DNA of 64,000 nucleotides from Pyropia yezoensis (Eukaryota > Rhodophyta > Bangiophyceae > Bangiales > Bangiaceae): positions 16,869,816 to 16,933,815 of the forward strand of contig CM020619.1 of assembly GCA_009829735.1 (NCBI GenBank), written 5' to 3'. Positions 58,193-64,000 of this stretch are shown one piece after another. The position numbers and the translations under genes are program-made. How positions within the stretch are numbered: the stretch's first letter is position 1; each line of letters begins with the position of its first letter. Under the pieces are notes generated by a model that was not told where the DNA came from, did no database searches, and saw only the letters and a program-made list of their open reading frames with translations.

Positions 58193-58740
58193 TAAAATGT
58201 GGATGTTGACGGTATTGCAGTTCTCCCAATTTTGTCCCATGTGGACAAGAGCAAGAGCAAGCTGTGCTTGACCAATGATATGACTCAGATGCTGCCTCTC
58301 TGGCCAATGACTGCTTTGCATGAGGGTCCGTTGTTGTACGAACAGTGTGATCGGGGATTCTCACGGGATTTCCGACCACTTCGAGGGCAGAACAAGCACC
58401 GGCTGAGCGCTTCGCACTGTTCTTGACAGATAAGACCTGAGATAAAGGGCCAACCGGCGAGATCGGACGAAAAAACAAGAGTGTTTCGACCAACCAGCGT
58501 TCGTCGCGAGAGCAGTTGTGGCCATACCCAATCATCAGCTTCTTCCGACAGACGTGTTGCAGCACGCCATTGGTAAGCCCTCTGCTGCCAGCATGCGATT
58601 GGCCCTTGCTCTTGTACACTTGCTCTTGCTCTTGTCCACATGAGACAAAATTCGGAAAACTGCAATACGTGAAGGTGATGAAAATCGCTGTCTGGACCAA
58701 TGGATCCCACCTCTCACGTCCCTTCAACATCCACCTTTTA
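58193..58740. mobile_element. MITE-like inverted-repeat element, 548 bp
   Basis: Ends TAAAATGTGGATGTTGA and its inverted counterpart (58723-58740) match at 16 of 17. Further in, GTATTGCAGTT, AATTTTGTC and CATGTGGACAAGAGCAAGAG near 58,220-58,260 reappear inverted near 58,625-58,672. The right arm carries about 55 extra bases. No ORF of note and no clear target duplication. Confidence 0.65.
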
Positions 58741-61700
58741 CAAGAAGCATAGCAATACCCGACTGCCTATAGAGCTGTGTCAGGGCCCTAGCGCATGCGT
58801 GTCACTGCATTGGCTCCACCCGTGTCACCGAGCAGAGGAGGGTGAGGGTGGCGGCGGCGGGGGCATCGGCGACAGCGGCGGCAGCAGCAAGCTCCAGGTG
58901 TGCCAGGAGGAGGAGCTTCTGTGCTTTGCCGCCCCCGCTCCCGCCTCCACCAGCCCTGCCATCGACCTCTACGGTACGGAGCCCCACCTCGCGCCTAGAA
59001 GGCGCTTGCCCTCCGACGCCCGTTAACCTCCGCATCCGCCACCTGTGACGGTGCGTTTGCCCCTCCCCCCCCCACCCCTACCTATCCTCGTGCCGTTTCC
59101 GCCTGCACCAGGTTGACCGCGACTGTCTCGACGGCGCCGGTGGTCACCAACAGCCCGGCAGCCTGCAGTAGCAAGTAGATACTGGTGCGGGACAGGTCCC
59201 CCGTCTCGTCTATGACGGCGCCGTCATCGCAACCGCCGCCGCTGCAGATGCACCTGCCGTGCCGGCGGCGGCTCGGAGAAGGTCGACTGAGTAGAGACAC
59301 CGCGAAACATTCTCGCCGGTGCCGATAAGAACGTCTGAGAGCAGCGTCGTACAGCCCGTCACTTGGCCTCGGACGCGCCATGAGCACAGCCCAGACCAGT
59401 GATCCATCGTATGGTGGCGCTGTTGGACGGGTCGGGGATTTTCCCCCCTCCCCGATTGTATCATGCCCCCGCTGCAACGTTACGCTCCCACCCGAGGGGG
59501 AGTCGTGCAATTGCGCGGGAAACTGAGCGGCGGGGGCGCCGCGGACGTGGCACGGGACGGGCGAGCGGGGGGAGGTGGGTGGGGGCAGCCACCGCGGCCA
59601 GTCGTGGGTGTCGCGCGGGGCGGTGGGGGGGGGAGCGGCGTCCGTGGACTGCTGGGTCCGAGGTGACGTGGCGGACGTGGAACCGGTGGCAGCGGACGCA
59701 CCGGCGTGTCGGGCGCGCGAACTGGTGGCGGCCTCAGCAGGTGGCAGGACGGGGGGTGGGCGAGGCGCTGCGTGGGGCGGCAACGAGCGCCACGGGCGGC
59801 AAGGTGGAATATGGCGCGGCGGTGTGTCGGGCGGACTCGAGCACAGCGCCCAAGGCTTGCGGGGGGAGGGGGGAGGGCGGGTGGGTGCAATTCGGGTGCC
59901 CGCCCCACCCCCCCTCCTCCCGCCTCCCCCACCCTACCTCTGGCCCTTCCCGACTCCGCCAGGTCCCGCCGGGGGAGGTGGGGGAGAGGCAGGGTGCAGG
60001 GTGTGGCTCGGGGGGGGGGGGGATGGTTGTAGGGCGCCGTGGTCCGGACGGGGAGAGGCTCGGCGGGGGAGGGGGCGGGCGGGGTGGGCAGCAGGCAGTG
60101 GGGGGGGGGCGAGAGGAGGACCGTCTGGAGGGGCCCGTTTGCCCCGGGAGGGATGTCTGGCGTGAGTGGGCGGCCGTGCGTGTGGGGGCTGCGGGGGAGC
60201 CCGCGGGAGTATATGAGAGGGCGAAGGGGGGCGGTGGGGAGCGACGGGCAGCAAAGCACACCATCTTTACGTATCACCACCCCCCCCACTCAACAGGCGC
60301 GGCCTGTGGTCCGCTCTGTTACCCAATGTGGGCAAAGCGCGACCGGCGGCAGTCCACCAGGGAATAGTGCGCTCGTGACGGCGTGTACTGCCGCAACCTG
60401 ACCCACCAGACAGCAGCTTCCCGAGACAGGGAGGGTCATCAAACAGCCAGCGCGAAGACTCTCTGGGGCGACAAGAGATGTGGTAATATCATAGATGGGG
60501 GTGGCACGTGCGGGAAAGGGGGAAGGTCTTTAGGGGCAGGGGGGGAGGTCCTTCCCCTGCAACTGGCCACGCCCAGACTTGGGACGGCCCTGCTAGAGGG
60601 AAGAGCGAACCCCATGCGGCAAAGGGGCAGACTGAGAAGACAAAGGAGAGCGGCTCTGCTGCAGCGCAGACATCAGCAGCCACCCGCCGTGCCATGCCGC
60701 TGACGCCGACGGCCGGCGACGCCATGCACCGCCGCGAACGACCGCCGACGCCGAGCCGCGCCCAGGTTGTCGACGCCCTAGAGGAAGCGAACCGCGGCCG
60801 GCGACGCGCTATCTCTGCGCCTCCACTCACAGCGCCACCGCCCACCCCGGACAGTACATACGCAGCCGCCACACCACACCTCAGCCCTCCCCCGCCCCCC
60901 CAGCCAACGGGTGGGGAGCCGCAGTCTGGGAAAAAACGATGACGGACTGTGGGCGCCCCGGGGCGGTGGCGGTCCAGCGCGGCCGCCTCGTGGCCGTCCT
61001 TGCCTCCACAGATCCGCAGCGACACAGGCGCGCTACTTTCCTCCGAGCCCCATCATCAATTTCTGTCAATTGAGGGCCCGTCTTGGCAGCGTTGATCGCA
61101 CGCCTGCGGCGGACTGTCGAGCACCGGCTGGGGGGGGGGGGGGGAGGGGGGCGGGTTCACAGCGAGATTGGCCAGCTGCCCCCCGCCGCCCCCCCCGCCC
61201 CCCCCGGCCCCCAAACCGGGGCCCCCGCCGGCTCTGGGGCGGCAGCGGGGGGGGGCCCCCTCGTCGGCAGCAGGGCGACGGGCGCGGCAGCGAGATTTGG
61301 CCCGCCCCTGCGTGTGCCCGGCGGGTGCCCCCCCCGCGGCCCGCGGCAACCCGCACCAGGGGAGGAAAAGGACCAAGGGGGGGGGGCGGGGGGGGGTGCG
61401 CTGGGAGGCGCGCGCCGCCCCTGGTCGTCCTCGGCTTTCTAGGTATATATGTAGATCCAACGGCGCGCGCGGGCCAGCTGTCCCTGCGGAAGTGAGCGAG
61501 TTTGGGCTCTCCCCGTTTCATCCCCCCCCCCCCCCACCACACCCCCAAAACACCCCTCCGCCGCCTTTTGGCCGTGACACCCCCCCTCCCACGGGGCGCC
61601 CCCTCCCCACCCGCCCCCCCGCATGGGAGGGTGACCGCGTCGACGGGGTGGCGTGGCCCCACGTGGACGCCCCAGCGGAAGAACAGGCGCCGACGCCAAC

Positions 61701-62663
61701 GGCCGGGGCGGCGTGGCGTGCGCGCACGCCCCCACCCCCGATCTGGACGGGTGGGCCCTGGTGGTCGGCCACCGCCGAGGCCCCCCCCTCCCCCCCGCCC
61801 TCCCCCCTTCACTGCCCCCCCGGGGCCGGAAACTGCTCCCGCAGATCTCCTCGTTTTAGCGCCACCTCCCTCCCCTCTGCCCCCCCGCCCCCCCCCCCGG
61901 CCCCCCACCCCACCCCTCCTCCCTCTCACCCGCCTTGACCCTAAATGGGGTCGGCGGCGGTCGTCACCCGCTCTCTCTGTTGGCAGCCCCGCCTCTGCCA
62001 ATGGGAAGTGCAGGAAGGGGGAGGGGGGGCAGCGGGGGGGGGGGGGGGGGCGGAAGGGCAGAAGAAATAGAAGCGGCGACGGCGGGGGGGGGGGGGATCG
62101 CGCCACCACTGGGTGGGGGCCAGCTGGGACCCACTCGCAGGAAGCGACACCCCCCCCCGCCCCTACTCCGCCGCCCTTCCTCCCCCCCCACGAGCGCCCC
62201 CCCCCCCACAGCGTGACGTTGCGTTGGCCGCCGCCGACGCCCCGTTGCCGCCTTGATCGGTCGGTGGCCGCGGCCACCGCCGGCCGCCGCCGCGGGGGCG
62301 GGGGGGGGGGTGTGCTTCGCATCCCCTGGCGGCCGCCACGAACGCGCTCCTTTTCTTCTTGAGAAACGGCCAATCGACACGGGCCTCTGGGCTGTGGGGG
62401 GCCCGCTCCGCCTCTTTTTGCTCCCCCCCCCCACAAGGCTGACAGGGCCTAGGCACGACCCCCCCCACGTCCCCCCCCCGCCCATTTCCCCCCCGCACGC
62501 TGTGGGGTGATAAGTGATCGCTGGATTTTTCCGCGCTGCGAAGGGGGGGGGGGGGCGGGCCCCCCCCACGCGGCCACCGCGGGTGTGGGTGTCGTGGGTG
62601 GCGTGGGCGTGTGTGCTGGCGTCGGTCCCGCCGGCGTTGGCGTCGGCGTTGGCGCGTTGGCGT

Positions 62664-62706
<43 letters not shown>

Positions 62707-64000
62707 CGCGTCGGCGGCGCCCCCCCGGCCGCCCCACCCCGCCAAGCCACGCTGCACACGGGGGCGCGACAGCGAATCGGGTCCCGTTGCCGGCGGCAGA
62801 GGGGGGGGAGGGGAGCGACCGGGGGGCGACCGACCGCGCCGGGCGGGGCGGCTTGTTGCCGCCAGCCCTTGTCACCCGCGCCACCCCACAGGTGTCGGGT
62901 GTCGACGGCCCGGCAGACGCGGGGGCGCGGGCCGCGCGGGCCCACGGGCGGCGACACCCCCGCCGGGGTGGACGCGCCCATAGACCGCCGACGGCGGGAC
63001 CCGCGGCGGGCGGGGGGGGGGAGGGCAAAGGCAGCACACGCCCCTTCCCTTTCCTCCCTGCCCCCCCCCCCCCCCACTCCCTCGTGCCCCTCTCGACCCC
63101 CCCCCCCCCCCCCCCCCCTCCTTGTTCCGCTTCCCCCTGCAACGCCCGCTTGCCGTGCGGGACACCTACCCCCCCCCCCCCCCCCCCCTTCCCCACACGC
63201 ACGCGCTCTCCCCCTCCGCAACACTTTCCCCCCCCCCCCCCCCGCGCGCCTTCCCGACGCTGCCCGCCGCCGTCGTGTGTGGACGGCGGTCGGGGTGGGT
63301 GGCGGTGTGCTGTGGGGTGTGTGGTGGCGGTCGCTGCTGCGCCACCCCTCCCCCTCCCCTCCCCCTCCCCCCCTGTCCCCTCCCTCTCGACTGTCACGCG
63401 CACACGTATCCGAGGGGTTACCGCTGGGGCGTGTGTGGGAGGGGGGGGCACTGGGGGGGAGGGGGGGGGGGAAGGGGGGCGGCTGGTGTGTGGGTACTGG
63501 TGTGCCCCGCGACAGCGGCGCCTAGTCACGCGCCCCCCCCCCCCCCCCCCTGCCCGCCCACCCCCCTCCCCTTCCCCCCCCCCCTTCCCTTCCCACACGC
63601 CCCTCTTTCCCGCTGTCGCGCGGCCCAGCTGGCGCGCCACCCCCTCTGACGCGCTTCCCCCCCCGCGGGCGCCGCCCCGCCCTCGTGCGGTCGGCAGCGG
63701 CGCGACCGCGACCGCGCGCGCGCGGGCGCCCCTGCGCGCGCGAGCAGGGCGGCCGCCCGCCGCCACCCACCACCACCCCCGTCTGTGCCGACCGGCGGGC
63801 CTCCCTCCCGGCCCTGTCCGTCGGTGGGGATCGCAACGCCACCTTGCCACCCGCACCCCCCCGCGGCCCCCTTTCCGCAACGGCCGCCACGGCCGGCAGC
63901 GTCCTGTTCCCCCCCCTGGCGGCCGTCTTCCCCGCTCTTGGCCGCGGCGGATCTGCGGTCCGGTCGGTGGTGCCCGCCGGTCGGCGGTTGCCCCCCCATC
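58741..64000. other. No confident gene; GC-rich low-complexity DNA
   Basis: A minus-strand frame with DLSRTSIYLLLQAAGLLVTT (about 59,200-59,130), and a second with AQKLLLLAHLELAAAAA (about 58,930), could be exons of a hypothetical gene, unproven. The plus frame at 60,693-60,942 (MPLTPTAGDAMHRRERPP) is another weak candidate. From 61,100 on, C/G runs of 10-22 nt dominate, with large overlapping open frames but no motif. The window ends inside this DNA. Confidence 0.45.

Noticed and set aside
61066-63880. Large minus ORFs of 456 and 638 residues
   Set aside because: Cross many C/G homopolymers and give only repetitive peptides.

Overview
The window looks like nuclear DNA of a multicellular red alga of the Porphyra/Pyropia (Bangiophyceae) type. 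This is inferred from very high G+C with many G or C runs of 15-31 nt, intron-poor plant-like genes, a fused DHFR-thymidylate synthase, plastid-type leucine synthesis and nitrate uptake genes, and abundant retroelement sequence. No rRNA or organelle gene was seen. The species is not proven from sequence alone.

Layout. 1-8.8 kb: end of an OTU-type protease-like gene, tandem repeats, and a frame-broken minus-strand ORF. 9.4-11.4 kb: a RecQ-family helicase gene broken by two stops and a frameshift. 12.6-21.9 kb: a complete Ty3/gypsy chromovirus with 469-bp LTRs, a GGGGA target duplication, gag, a broken pol, and a 647-residue open antisense ORF before the 3' LTR. The whole element is studded with short palindromes centred on AAGTT/AACTT-like cores. 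23.5-33.8 kb: a gene-dense core with DHFR-TS, biotin synthase, an ABCG7-like half transporter, a tRNA-Trp gene with an oversized D arm, and 2-isopropylmalate synthase. 34-35.3 kb: a hairpin/TIR repeat family, also present at 3.1 kb. 36.1-38.6 kb: a two-finger C2H2 protein whose frame slips at two homopolymers. 38.6-46.8 kb: mostly low-complexity GC-rich DNA. 46.8-56.6 kb: a senescence/ERD7-domain gene, LEO1 (Paf1 complex) with a long RS-rich N-terminus, a small CxxCxGxG zinc protein likely targeted to the plastid, and an NRT2 nitrate transporter. 58.2-58.7 kb: a MITE-like inverted-repeat element. 58.7-64 kb: GC-rich DNA with no gene I can name.

The recognised host genes are mainly metabolic (folate/thymidylate, biotin, leucine, nitrate), plus lipid-type export, transcription elongation and plastid maintenance. 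They are separate transcription units, often with only one short intron near the 5' end, and nothing suggests co-transcription. BIOB and the ABCG gene converge. The ERD7-like gene and LEO1 diverge from a shared spacer of about 1 kb.

The most unusual signal is the retrotransposon. It has dense dispersed palindromes (arms up to 11 bp around 1-5 nt cores), an LTR pair differing by an apparent centre flip of one palindrome, an ATGA gag/pol junction, and the antisense ORF.
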